In this document: in pieces, positions 10,631 to 21,445 of the stretch
How positions within the stretch are numbered: position 1 is the first letter of the stretch
Layout: every line of letters starts with the position of its first letter
Source of the DNA: Cyprinodon diabolis
Taxonomy: Eukaryota; Chordata; Actinopteri; Cyprinodontiformes; Cyprinodontidae
NCBI GenBank assembly: GCA_030533445.1
Contig: CM060075.1
Location: forward strand, 35,546,196-35,610,195
DNA length: 64,000 nucleotides
Direction of reading: 5' to 3'
Notes under the pieces: generated by a model
Told to the model about the DNA's origin: nothing
The model's database searches: none
What the model saw: the letters and a program-made list of their open reading frames with translations, nothing else
Made by a program: the position numbers and the translations under genes

Positions 10631-11250
10631 GGGCTTTATATTCCAGATATCTAAAATAACATTCGTCCTATCTAAAACTGAATTCTGACGAGGATGAACT
10701 TTAATTTCAGATCTCAATAATAGAGTTCCTGCTAATCAAAATCACAATTTCATATATAAAAAATGAAGATATCATTCTGGATATCCAGAAATCTGATTAT
10801 TGAAATCAGTAATATTTCTACTAGTAGAAATATAAATATAAATACAGATATCAACTACTGATATATCACTAGTTAAATTGGAATTTCATATATAAAAATT
10901 TTAATAATGCCTATCTAAAATGCAGTTTTAGGTATTTAGAAACATATTTTGACTAAAATTCAAAAAAATAATGGGGCTCCGTTTTAACATAAAATAAGCA
11001 GACTCACATTTCTATTATAGATAGCACCAAAGCATTCTACATGGCAACATTTGCAATGTTCCTGGTCAGAATTGTATTAAAGATATCCCTAATTACATTT
11101 CTACCAGTAGAAATTATATTTTAAGTAATCTTGAATAAAATTTATACTAGTAAGAACTACATTTCAGATATCTACAAATCTTTACCTATTTTAAGTGGCT
11201 GTTTTAACATATATTTGCTAAAAATTAACATTTTAGATATCCCCATGTAA
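10631..11250. repeat. AT-rich quasi-repeat with ACTAGT palindromes
   Basis: Recurring GATATC/TATCTAAAAT and CTAGTAGAAAT motifs at irregular 20-40 bp spacing. An 18-bp perfect palindrome ATTTCTACTAGTAGAAAT lies at 10814-10831, and a one-mismatch copy at 11097-11114. It lies just downstream of the 3' end of the ZNF638-like gene. Confidence 0.6.
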
Positions 11251-11432
11251 TTCTCATGAGTGCCAAGATCCTGACAAATACAGGAAGTATAGGAGCTCTG
11301 CTGTTAGCTTCACATAACAGCAGGAATTTCCTCATTAACACCAATAACAAAAACTTAAAAACTTAAAACAAGATGGAGCTAAAGAACAAAGACACAAACA
11401 AAATATAAAGAGAAAAAGTTTTGCATGTATTG

Positions 11433-11438
11433 TTTATT
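11433..11438 (-). terminator. Candidate polyadenylation signal AATAAA
   Basis: AATAAA on the minus strand, 43 bases past the proposed stop codon at 11481-11483. This spacing fits a short 3' UTR, but AATAAA is frequent in AT-rich sequence. Confidence 0.5.
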
Positions 11439-11480
11439 AAACTCTTATAAAACATAAAAACAGTGTATCAAATTGTGCTC

Positions 11481-11619
11481 TTATAAAGCATAAAAACAAC
11501 AGTGTATCAAATTGTAACTGCAACCAATGATTAGGCAGGGAGTGGGCATCATTTCCATCCTATTTACAATGTCAAGGTTGATGATGCTGCCAAATGGTGA
11601 AGAGGATGCTGACTTCATC
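11481..11619 (-). CDS. znf638: ZNF638-like: proposed last exon
   Basis: Acceptor GTTTTGACAG, then in-frame MKSASSSPFGSIINLDIV to TAA at 11483-11481, followed by AATAAA. The composition after LDIV looks less like protein (cysteine and hydrophobic residues), so the true end may differ or the gene may be truncated here. Confidence 0.45.
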
Positions 11620-14600
11620 CTGTCAAAACTCTTTTAAAACAAGAGGTAGAAAAAAAAAACAATGAAAAAAACAAATTAGGAAAAAGCCAGGCAAAAATGT
11701 TGTCACTTTTGTGAAAACTGTAAGGATAAATATATAAAAATATTAGCTTTTTTTAGCGACTAATCCCATCTAACATCTGCTTATCATACCTGATGTTACT
11801 CATGTCTATTTTCCTCACTCCTCTCCGTGGACAATCACCCCCTGTGGGTTCGTCTTCATAAGGTATGTTTTTGGTCTCTCCTGCCAGAGAAGGACCGTCT
11901 CCCATGGCTTCTTGAATGAAAGCAACATTGAGTGGAGCGGGATACTCTATTGCGTTGAGAGACTGAGATCTAACGAACAAGCAAAAATATGACTTAGCAA
12001 ATTCATCTATCATTAACAAAAAATGTCAAGAGAACACAAACCCTTCCTGGTTAATTAAAGTCCTCATTTAATGTGATTCCAATCAACTGTGTATTAATAT
12101 TCTTCTGACAAACCTCTGAGCGTATCTATAGCTGTAAGGTGATCTGGATCTGCTGAGGCTCTTCCTTCTTCTGCTTCTGGACCCACTGCGGCGGTGGCAG
12201 CTAGACCGTGATCTGCGTCTGGACCTTGACAGTCGGCCATCCGGGGAATGGTGAGAGGGCAAGCTGCATGAAGAAGAGCGGGAACGACTTCTGGATCGGA
12301 TTTTTCCACTCTCTGAGCCGTAATAATGACGGGGGCTGAGTGATGGTGAACGACTGTCGGCACTTCAACGATAAAAGGAACCGCATAACCAAAGAAATTC
12401 ATCACATAGGAGAAAAAAATGTTCACTTTGTGTAACAAAGGTGATTTTTACCAGAGTATCGGCAGAACGTCTCCATCCCATTGTGGATATCTGTGGGTAA
12501 AGGAAAAAAAAAATCATGTAGATCCTTAAAATGCTGAAGAATATATTTGTAGAGAATGATGTCATTTAGTTATTTTAGTATAGAGGGTTCTCGCTACTTT
12601 TTCTCAACTGGGGAGAAGTTTCTTTTCACAGCATGTCCCAGAAAAGCTGTAGGATGCGTCAAGATTGGGATGCTTTTATGAAATAGCAAATATCACAAAC
12701 AGGTTGAATTCCCTCTTATGTTACATAATGAATAGTTTGAGGATTGCCTGCAGTGGCCTTTGGAAAATATATGAACAAAAATGATCATTAGTATGATTAA
12801 TCTTCTAACATGAAGCAATTTGTTCTCCTCCTTCTCCTTATTAGTCTAAAAAATGTCTCCTCTGCCATTATGTGGCTGTTATGTTTCTTTGCGTTGGACA
12901 GCTAAGCATCTTATAAAGTATATATACATGAAAACAAAACTAACTTTTTGCCAACTTCTTGCCACCTTGAGCTGAGAACAGGAACAAATCTCTGTTCTTC
13001 CAGAGTAAATCATCAGCTTAACTCAGAGTTTCCAAGTTCTTCTTTTTAAAAATGTTGGTTTGATCTATAACCTAATCTTTAACCTCTGAGTAGCTTTAGC
13101 TTAGCATACAAACTTGTAGACAGTTGCTAATATACAGAATAACAAGACACTTTTTCTTTTTCGTTCTAACAGTGAGGGAGACTAACTTTTTTTCTATTTC
13201 CTTTGTCAGTAACTGAAACTGACATGATAGTGACGCTGATGCGAGGAAATACATTGAGAAATCGCCACACAACACAATGCTGCCACTACCATGCTTTACA
13301 GCAAATTTAATGACCAGATGTATACATTTTTGTTTGATCACACCACAGGAAATTCCACAATAGTTGAAGTTTCAGATGATTTACAAACTGTGATCTGTTT
13401 TTAGAGTAGTGGCTTCTTCCTCACAGAGTAGCCTTTCTGTCCATGTCTGTACAAATTTGATTTGCTTTGTCATTAATAACCTATCAGCTTCTTCAGCTAC
13501 AATTATGATGATGCAGCAGAACTAGTTTCTGTCAACAACCACCTTCCTGTTGCCTGGGATATTTCTCAAAATCTTTCCATGATGTGACACAAGGCAGCAG
13601 GGTATTTGATGTGTTCCTTTAAATATATCCACATCGATGTACCTCAGTTTAACTCCAATGAAGTGAATTAGGAAATACGGGGTAAATTACCGGTGATGAT
13701 CCTTGTGGCAGTGCTTCAGGGGTCTATAAATAACTTTGTTAGCATCCTCCATGCAGCTTTTTCTTTGCCTTTTCTTTTTTTGCTTCATATAAATTCTCAA
13801 CTTGCTTTCTAAGTGTATCACTCCTTTTGTTTTTCTGTTTTTAAGACCTATATGAGTGGCTTTGTTGTTTCAAATTAATGCGTATTTTAAAGTTTTTGAT
13901 ATACACTATTGCAACTGATCATTACTAAAAAAAGACATTTAAATACTGTGATGAATTTAGCAATAATATGCATAATTCTTTGCCAGACTGTTTAAAATAC
14001 ATAACAATCCAAAAACATAAACTTCTCAATTTTACCGTTTTTATTTTACATTGTAAAATATTATATTTTATCTATATATTTGGTTTCAAACACCTGAAAT
14101 GCAATGCAATAATTACTCATAATCTCATAATACAGAAGGGCACGAAATGTAAATATTTAAAAGAGGAAGACATCAGGCTAGGACTTACTGCACCCGGAGG
14201 ATTCCACAGCTCTCAAGGTGAAAGCTGCTGTTCTGGTGAAACAGCCAATCCTGGGAGCCAAAATAAAAGCATGTTTACACAGATTAAATTAAATGTTAAA
14301 TGCAAATCTCTTTACATATAGTAAACCATTGAGGTTTTGATTAAGGAGTACTTCAGATAAAGGGCCCTACACACATAATAATTCCTGTTTTTCCCATCCC
14401 AAGTCACACTCCATTCACATTATTGAATGTGGTTCAATTAGATAGACAAACACAAAGAAACCAGACATCAAGCAGACGTTTTTTTAAAACAATGATAAAT
14501 TAGAATAATATAAAATGTATTTAATCCCCTTAACTTCGACATTCTGGCCTCAGAGGCTCCCTGATTGGTAAACATCTGGGTGTAATTCTATAGCAGTTCT

Positions 14601-17600
14601 AATTCAGTTCCACAAAGTGCAGCTCAAGCCATCAAATATTAATGGAAAGAGTCTGCTACGACTGTTACCCTAAATTGTAAACCATTTTTGCTCTTGATGT
14701 AACAGGATGTAACAAATGCACAGTTGTTGTTTTTTTTTTCCACCAAATATAAAATATTTTCTTCATTCATTACCATCCACGTAGAAGATAAATGGAAATA
14801 AATACAGAAGATCGTTTTAAGCAAACCTGTTAGATTCTGAAAACTGAAAACTTCCCACCAGCAGGAAAATGGTTTAAAAATCTATACCAAAGGGCCTAGT
14901 CAAAGTCCATACACAAAACCAAACCAAGAACTTCAACAAGACTTGTAAAGTGACGCTCCTGGCCAAAAACGGCTGTACAAAGCTGTGTTTTCAGATGAAT
15001 AATTATTAATAAGATTTCCCAAAAACCATATTGATATTTTTTGTCTAGTTTTTCTCCTCCCTTTGTATATTTCTAACACATAAAAAAATGGATAAAGAAA
15101 ATGGGACCATTAAAAAAAAACTATTAAGGAAATTCCCTTTGCAACCTTAAGTATGACGAAGCAAACCTAGATCACTCACCTGCATGTAAGGACATTCCTT
15201 GTTGCAGATAGAGCAGGTATGTGGAAAGGTTCTCGGTGTGGCTGCTGCGTAGTCTTTAATCATGGCTAGCGTTGGCAAGTAATTGGACAACGAGCCTTTA
15301 ATAATGGCTGGTTTGCTTGGAGAAATGCACGGGGAAGCTTTCCTAGCCTTGGATTCACCTTTGACATTTTGTGGATTCTTCCTTTTCAGCTTTTTTTTCT
15401 TAGTTTTTTTCTCCATCTGGACCTTTGGTTCTTTCACAACAGCTATTGCTCTTTTACCTTGACTTTTTTTCTTTGTACTTTTTGGATCTGAACCGCTGGG
15501 ACAAGCCTTTTTTTTCAATTTTGACGCTGACATTGCACCAGACTGAGGTTGTTTTGAAGCAATTTGGTTTGCCTTGAGAGGCTTTGCAAGCTTATTTTTC
15601 AGTTTGTCTTTCAGCTTTTTATTCTGATCACTATCTGTTTTATTCACGGGGCGATTCTTTGAGTCCAAATTGTTTGTCTTCATGTGTTTCACATTTTTTT
15701 GCAGCTTTTTCTTCTTACAATCCAGAGGTAACATATCTTCCCCTTTCTTGTTGCTTTCTTTACTGCTCTGCTTTAACTTATCTTCAACAATATTAGAATT
15801 AGAAGAAAGCTTGTCGTTAGTCCCTTTAAGTTGTTTCAGAGGCCTTTTTTTCAAACCTGTCTCAGGTCTGTTTAAACTGTTGGTTGAAGTCACACTTGTG
15901 TTGGGTTTTGGGTCAGAGGGGCTTTCTGTAGCTTTGGCTTTTTTCTTCTTTTTTAGGATAATCTGACGTAAAATCAAATGTAGATTTTCAGGAGTGACCT
16001 GATCCTCTGCATAGGAGTCAAGCTCTTCTAAGTCTTCTTTCTCAAGTCCAATTATCTGAAGAATCTTAGCCGCTGACTCTGGAGTGTATTTGACTTGATG
16101 GGAGTCCACAGGAGAGTTGGAAGGGGATCTGCTTCTGGAGCTGAGCTGTTTTTTCTTCAACCTTTGGTTTGACCCGGGGCTGTATGAGTGGGAACGCGAT
16201 CTCGGTCTGTGGTGACGCACTGTGTCTTTAGCCCAAGAACCGCTACCGGAGTCCTCCCTTCGACCCTCAAAACCTGGATTTCTGCTGGTGCCATTTGAGT
16301 GGGAACGGCTCTCTGGTTTGCTTTTTTGTTGACGATGTTGTGAACCGTCACATATGGCAGACCATTCTTTGGTATTTTTGCTTTTAAAAAATAAAAAGGA
16401 GGACAGGAAAAAACATCAGATTTCAGAGGTCAGACCACTATTAATCTGCATCTCCTGCAGTTTGCTTCACTTTAGATGACAACTTTTACCTGTGCAAAGT
16501 TTCTGTGTGACCAATCCAATGAGGGTATCTGTTGGACCACAAATATCCATTACATCCATCAGAACAAAATATTTACTCACAGATCTTGTGACTTTAATTA
16601 GTCTGCTGAACCTCAGAGTACAGGATTAGAACAATCTCAAGAGAAAGAAGGATGCAAAACTGTTCTGTCCAGTAATTCCTGCAAACTGTTGATTAGCATA
16701 TAGAAAACCATCAAATAGTAAGACAAATACCGACAAACATCTACAAAAAAACAAGTACCAACTGACTTTATCTTGAAGATTTCGACGTTCTTAAGGTGGT
16801 TCTTGTGTGCCATGTGGTTGTGCCAAACCTTGTAGAGAGAAAAAAACACAAAACATTTAAAATGTATTTTCCAAGAACCCTAGATTAGGTAATATAACAA
16901 CTTCTCTAGTCTGTACTTTTTAGATATCAGGGTTTATCACATAAAAATGAGGCCGCTTCAAAACACAGACCAACCTGCATCAGTTCAAACATGACTCAAA
17001 GTTGTTTTTTTTTATTCTCGGAAATGATAGGTCTTTTTTGAACAGCAGTAATAAAGACATTCTTGAGAAAAAGCAGGTTTTATTTTATTTAAATTTGCAC
17101 TACATCATGTCAACCACAAATGCAGAAAATTTCAGGTCTCGAGCTATATGTATGGACCTTTTGGTGTCAGCTTGGAGCTGGGTGCAATGGCTCCACCTGC
17201 TGGTAAAAATTTTACCGGCGGAATTTTATGCATTCTGAGTTATTACCCCCAATTAAGGTCCACCGGGTCGCCTTTTAAGAGGATTTAAAAAGTAAAAAAA
17301 ACAATCCACTGGACTTGGTTTCCAAATTTGAGGATGTTTCGCTTCCCATCCAGAAAGTTTTTTAAATAATTTTTTTTCAGGAAAGACTCCCGCGCTTCCC
17401 TCACCTCAGACACCTGAGGCGCTCCCAGGCCAGCAGAGAGACATAGTTTACGTTCACACAGCAGCCTGAAGTGACCCAAATCAGATTATTTTTTTTGCCC
17501 AAATGCGACCTGTATCTGATCTTTACCTGACCTTCCCTCAAACTCCAAGCGTAATTCCCTCTAACTTCCAGCCACAAAGACCCCCTCTTGCATAATTTTT

Positions 17601-20600
17601 ACTCTGACTCCACCATTTCACTGAATTACAGGGTCTGAGCAGAAAATGGTGCTTTTCTTTAGATTTTAATGTCCACAGATCATGACAGAAGAATATTTTA
17701 GTAGAATTATTGATATTTAAAAAGGAATTGTAACGGACCAGCCAAGGGCCCATCAAGGAAAGTGGGGAAATTTTGAATGCCTGCAACTGTACAAGTCGCA
17801 TATATTTGGAAATGTGAATGACCAAGCAAAGAATTCAGAATTGAGCATTAATGCCTGCAGTGTGAACGTAGCTATAATCCCTCCGTCTTGTCCGGGGTCG
17901 TCCAATCGGCATCCCAGTGGGACGTGCCCTAGGGAGGCGTCCAGAGGGCATCCAATAAAGATGTCTGGGCCAACTTAGCTGACTCCTCTGGATGTTGAGG
18001 AGAAGTGGCTCTACTCCGAGCCTCTCCTGAATGACAGAGCTCTCCACCCTATCTCTAAGGTAGATCCCAGCCACCCTGCGGAGAAAGCTTATTTATTCCG
18101 CTTGTACACAGGATGTAGTTCTTTCAGTCATGATTCAGAAATCATGACCATTGGTAAGGATAGTAACGTAGACTTACCGGTAAATAGAGATTCTTGCCTT
18201 TTTTCTCAGGTCTCTTTTTAACCACAAAAGACTGGTGCAGTGGGCGCTGCAGCCGCTACTATTCACCTATCGATATCCTGCTCCATTTTCTCTTCAGTCA
18301 AGAACAGAGCCAGAACAAAATCTTCCACTTAAGGCAGGAACTCTACGGTTAGGGCCTAAGCATAGAAATCTTATCTATATTATTAACCGGACCGGTAAAA
18401 CAGGGCAGCCCTGTCGGCGTCCAACACGCACCGGGAACAGGCCCGACTTAAGCTAATCTCTTTTTTTTGGTTAATTACATAAAAAAAAAACTTTACACCT
18501 AAAATCAGTATCTCCAATCTTTGAGCTATGCAACACCCACATAGTTATCACCCAAACCTAAGCATTGACGATCCAGCATATAACTATACAAGCCATGGTA
18601 GGTGAAGTTGGGGATGTCCGATGGATTGATAAATTCAGATGCAGCCAAAGGTTATACCTTTAGGTGAAACTAGTGCCTGTCATTGGTAGTTAAACCCATT
18701 TTCTATTGCAAATGACTACTTTTCAAAATGGATGACTTGAAGATTACTTTATTTTATTCTTGAAAACTGATTAAAAATGTTTGCATACATTGCATTAAAA
18801 TGTGGAACCTCATGTTGTAAGCTTCCGGTTGAGGATAAAGAGATGATAGCTTATTTCTTAAAATACAATAAATTTCCTGCCACTTGATATTCCTGGCTGC
18901 AATGGACTAGCAACCTGTCCAGGGTGTACCCTGCCTCTCGCCCGTAGACAGCTGGAGATAGGCACCAGCAGCCCTTGCGAGCCCGCTTAGGATGAATGTG
19001 ACAGAAAATGGATGGATGAAACATCGTGAGGGTAGGACATTAAAATGAGAGGAAATGTTTTTTTACATATAATTAGGCTAATTTCATTCTCTACATATAG
19101 AAATTGTTATATTATATGTAAATATACTCTAAAAAAGGAATGAAATCTTAAAAAGCATTAGCTTACCGATAAGGTCTCAATTTTCTTGACACAGAGAGAA
19201 CACGTATACGGAAATTTGCTCGGTCGGACTCCCTCGTAGTCATCAATCTCACTAAGTGTTGGCAGAGGTTTTGCAAAAGACTCCTGGACTTCAGCCGGTT
19301 TGCTCGACACTGCTTCAGCAGAACCTTGATGTCTCAATTCTTTTGGAGTCTTTAACACTTGATCATCCAGTCGATGTGTCCCAATGTGAGTTTGAAAACC
19401 AGTTTTCTCACTCGCATACTTCTGATTAGTCAGCTGCTTTGACTTGTCCTTATTGACCACCGTCTGATTTATTTTTATTTTAACAGGATCTTTCTTCGAA
19501 CGTTTAGGATCTGAATGACAGTTAAGAAGACCAGAGACTTGGGGGCAGGATTTGGGGGATTTAGACATCACCAGGTGACCTTTCTCTGGTTCTTTTAAAG
19601 GAGAACATTTTGGGACTTTAATTGGGAGAAGATTTGTCATCTTCTCACAGGACTTGGCCTCCAGTCGTTCAGACGGGTCACCTCCCGCTTTTATTGAAGA
19701 AGTCTTATCTGAATCCAAAGCACCTGTTCCAACCTTATCTGTTTGAAAGCTATCTACAGTCTGACTGCTATCAATGCTGTTCTTTTCAAGCTCAGAATGC
19801 CGATAGTCAATCCCTTTACTCGTCTTCAGAATGCTTCGTAGTTGAGGATGGGGTTCAGAAGGCTTTCCTGTAGCTCTTTTTTGCTTTTGAATATAAATCT
19901 GCTGCAAAATGCAAGAAAGACTTTGAGGAGTGATCTGATCCATAGGGTAAGAGTGAAGTTCTTTCAAGTCATCTTCTTTGAGGCCAAACCTCTGAAGGAT
20001 TTCAGCAGCTGATTCTGTAGCACCGTTCATTTTATTGGAATCAATTGACAAAGTTGATTTGTTTGGAACTGGATTCTGGTAATGATCTAATCCAGGGATT
20101 GCTTTAGTGTTGTCGACCCTCTCTACACTCTGATTATAACAGGATGTAAGAGATAAAGAAGGACATTTGGGTGCATCAGTCTTGGCAGCTTGTCTATATA
20201 TAGGGAACCAGTCTAAAGAGGTATTGTTACTGGCAGCACTGCAGTCTGTGTCTCCTAGAGATGTTGAGGACGTTGCAGATGAGAAAAATTCCTTTCTTTG
20301 TCTTATGCCAAAGGCAGCCTTCAAGTCCAAAGGGTCCCGTTCTGCGCTTTCACTCCTAAGAACTGAGTCCTCTAACTGTTCTGTGTTATTATTTGAAATG
20401 GGTTTGTTTTGACCTGACATGTAGCTGGCAACAATTACAGATGAAGCTCCAGAGGAAGACAAACTGTTAGCAGATCCAACACTAGAAAACCCATTGGGAA
20501 TGTCTTTCATTGGTGGAAAATTACGGATCTGGGGGAACAGTTGGTTTCCTGAAAGACTGGTGTTAAAAAAGGGGTGAGACAAAGTGTTAGCAGACCCTGA

Positions 20601-20697
20601 AGCTCCCTGCAGAAGCTGATCTTCTGAAAAATCTTATCAATTATCTGGCAGGTCCCCTTTAACTGTGCCAATCAGATTGGTCTGGGTGGTAATCCAT
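11481..20697 (-). CDS. znf638: ZNF638/matrin-3-like zinc finger protein with duplicated cassette (10-exon model)
   Basis: Model: 20697-20664, 20623-19167, 16828-16767, 16528-16490, 16380-15180, 14250-14189, 13723-13691, 12362-12114, 11969-11790, 11619-11481. All introns are GT-AG, all phases agree, and the total is 3456 nt (1151 residues). ZNF638-family proteins are nuclear, RS-rich, bind nucleic acid and act in splicing and silencing. Two cassettes are seen. Each has a helical module (SAAEILQRFGLKEDDL; SAAKILQIIGLEKEDL), a lysine-rich linker, and a C-x2-C-x12-H-x5-H matrin-type finger split by an intron. An RS-rich exon follows. The second finger context (IKDYAAATPRTFPHTCSIC) closely matches human ZNF638. 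Human ZNF638 is larger and carries RRM domains; none is seen here. The neighbouring dysf locus supports orthology. The first and last exons are the least certain. Confidence 0.82.
11790..11969 (-). CDS. znf638: ZNF638-like: 180-bp exon
   Basis: Acceptor TTGTTCGTTAG, donor AACATCAG|gtatga. It encodes SQSLNAIEYPAPLNVAFIQE and ends CPRRGVRKIDMSNIR. Phases match both sides. I recognise no domain. Confidence 0.7.
12114..12362 (-). CDS. znf638: ZNF638-like: RS-rich exon
   Basis: 249 nt, acceptor TCGTTGAAG, donor CTCAGAG|gtttgt. It encodes SRSPSLSPRHYYGSES, then many RS/SR dipeptides (KIRSRSRSRSSSC, RSRRRSRSS, SRSRSPYSYRYAQR). RS domains of this kind drive nuclear speckle targeting and contact with splicing factors. 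Confidence 0.8.
13691..13723 (-). CDS. znf638: ZNF638-like: 33-bp exon after zinc finger 2
   Basis: Acceptor ATTTATAG, donor CATCACCG|gtaatt. It encodes PLKHCHKDHH. The sequence is weakly conserved, but its position and both phases mirror the 39-bp exon of the first cassette and fit its neighbours. Confidence 0.55.
14189..14250 (-). CDS. znf638: ZNF638-like: 62-bp exon, second half of zinc finger 2
   Basis: Acceptor GGCTCCCAG, donor GGGTGCA|gtaagt. It encodes DWLFHQNSSFHLESCGILRV, nearly the ZNF638 finger consensus (DWIQHQN...H..SC). It completes C-x2-C-x12-H-x5-H. Confidence 0.88.
15180..16380 (-). CDS. znf638: ZNF638-like: long exon with RS segment, second module and first half of zinc finger 2
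   Basis: 1201 nt between TTTTAAAAG and CCTTACATGCAG|gtgagt. It begins KNTKEWSAICDGSQHRQQ and has an Arg/Ser tract (RHHRPRSRSHSYSPGS). The SAAKILQIIGLEKEDLEEL module with AEDQVTPENLHLILRQI comes next, followed by about 170 residues rich in Lys, with several KKKK clusters that look like nuclear localisation signals. It closes with LPTLAMIKDYAAATPRTFPH and the CSICNKECPYMQ start of finger 2. Confidence 0.9.
16490..16528 (-). CDS. znf638: ZNF638-like: 39-bp exon after zinc finger 1
   Basis: Acceptor GTCCAACAG, donor CACAG|gtaaaa. It encodes YPHWIGHTETLH, matching the QYPDW segment that follows the finger in ZNF638. Enters in phase 2, leaves in phase 2. Confidence 0.75.
16767..16828 (-). CDS. znf638: ZNF638-like: 62-bp exon, second half of zinc finger 1
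   Basis: Acceptor TCTCTCTACAAG precedes GTTTGGCACAAC, and the donor is AAGATAAA|gtcagt. It encodes VWHNHMAHKNHLKNVEIFKI and supplies the H-x5-H of finger 1. Length and phases equal those of the exon at 14189-14250. Confidence 0.8.
16972..17275. repeat. Dispersed repeat B, copy 2, in intron
   Basis: Shares both ends with 7826-8145 (TGCATCAGTTCAAACATGA and TGCATTCTGAGTTATTAC...GGGTCGCC). Confidence 0.7.
17276..17877. other. Intron sequence, nothing recognised
   Basis: The minus frames at 17285-17479 and 17538-17825 have no family signature. Confidence 0.4.
17878..18080 (-). pseudogene. LINE C-terminal remnant (RERLGVEPLLL type)
   Basis: The minus strand reads VIQERLGVEPLLLNIQRSQL, then LPRARPTGMPIGRPRTRRRD. 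This is the tail region of a common fish LINE ORF2 (RSQLRWFGH...GRPRTRWRDY). A related plus-strand scrap is at 44800-44925. Confidence 0.75.
18081..18895. other. Intron sequence, nothing firmly recognised
   Basis: The piece at 18180-18450 has an open plus frame (QWALQPLLFTYRYPAPFS) vaguely like the end of an LTR-element RNase H region, too weak to call. Confidence 0.35.
18896..19019 (+). repeat. SINE/LINE 3' tail ending in ATGGATGGATGA
   Basis: CAACCTGTCCAGGGTGTACC, GACAGCTGGAGATAGGCACC and GAAAATGGATGGATGA are the tail of the same family as at 48958-49345. Confidence 0.8.
19167..20623 (-). CDS. znf638: ZNF638-like: long exon with first helical module and first half of zinc finger 1
   Basis: 1457 nt. 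It begins after TTTTTCAG and ends at ACCTTATCG|gtaagc in phase 0. It encodes a Ser/Asn-rich N-terminal region (SHPFFNTSLSGNQLFPQ). The SAAEILQRFGLKEDDLKEL module with PMDQITPQ follows at about residues 190-240 of the exon, then a Lys/Ser-rich linker. It closes with LPTLSEIDDYEGVRPSKFPY and the CSLC pair of finger 1. No ATG occurs in frame near the start, which supports an upstream start exon. Confidence 0.85.
20664..20697 (-). CDS. znf638: ZNF638-like: possible first coding exon
   Basis: ATG at 20697 opens MDYHPDQSDWH and follows an acceptor-like TTTATTCTAG at 20735-20726 (5' UTR part begins there). The frame hits TAA unless a 40-bp stretch (20663-20624, GT...TTTTTCAG) is removed. Joined that way, the phase fits exon 2 exactly. 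A 40-bp intron is below the usual vertebrate minimum, so an indel or a different start remains possible. Confidence 0.45.
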
Positions 20698-20987
20698 GCA
20701 AGTCTGTCGAAAACGTGAAGATTTACCCTAGAATAAAAGAACACATTTTTGACAGGTGTTAAAATGAGAGGTAAAAGGGGTCTCTGGAAAAAATTTAGAA
20801 GGAAACAATTTTTTTAAATGTCATGTAAGAAACAGGGGAGTGAATTTGAGAGAAAATACATTTTGTAAAATCAACTTCGATTAAAATATTTGTCTGTGAT
20901 TCAGAATTCACCTTATTAAAATAGAAAGAAACAGTTCTGACTTGCTGATACCTTAGGTCAGTTAAATTGCAACAGATAATCACTCTC

Positions 20988-21080
20988 CATCTAGAGGAGG
21001 GGTCACCAACCTCTTTAAGACCGAGAGCTGCTTCATGGGTACTGAGTCATAGGAAAGGCTACCAATACTGACCTATAAAC
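20988..21080. repeat. Remnant of hAT-like element (GGGGTCACCAACC end)
   Basis: AGGAGGGGTCACCAACCTC, GAGAGCTGCTTCATGGGTAC is a widespread fish DNA-transposon end. The other end is replaced by the minisatellite that follows. Confidence 0.55.
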
Positions 21081-21086
21081 TGGAGG

Positions 21087-21445
21087 GATCAGCATTGACC
21101 TTAACTTCATACATAATAAACATGTTTTTATTGGGAGGGAGAGAAGGAAGGAAGAAGGGAAGGAAGAAGGGAGGGAGAAAGAAAGGAATGGAGTGAGGGA
21201 GAAAGGAAGGATAGAAGGAGGTATAGGATGGAATGTGAAAGGCAGGAACAGAGGGAGAATTTGGAGGAATGGAGATAGGAAAGATTGAAACGAAAGAGGG
21301 AGTGATCAGTATTCACCTAAACTTCATACATAATAAATATATTTTCTATGGATGGATGGAAGGAAGGAAGGAAGGAAGGAAGGAAGGAAGGAAGGAAGGA
21401 AGGAAGGGATCAGCGTTCATCCTAACTTCATACATACTAAACATA
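21087..21445. repeat. Composite GGAA/GAAG minisatellite with a thrice-repeated 40-bp unit
   Basis: A unit with ATCAG...CTTCATACATA(A/C)TAAACATATT occurs near 21089, 21304 and 21410. The units are separated by purine-only GGAAGGA tracts. The purest tract is (GGAA)n at 21357-21407. Confidence 0.85.

Noticed and set aside
18180..18450. LTR-retroelement RNase H fragment
   Set aside because: Only a faint resemblance in one frame (QWALQPLLFTYRY); no DSG/DAS motif and no LTR.
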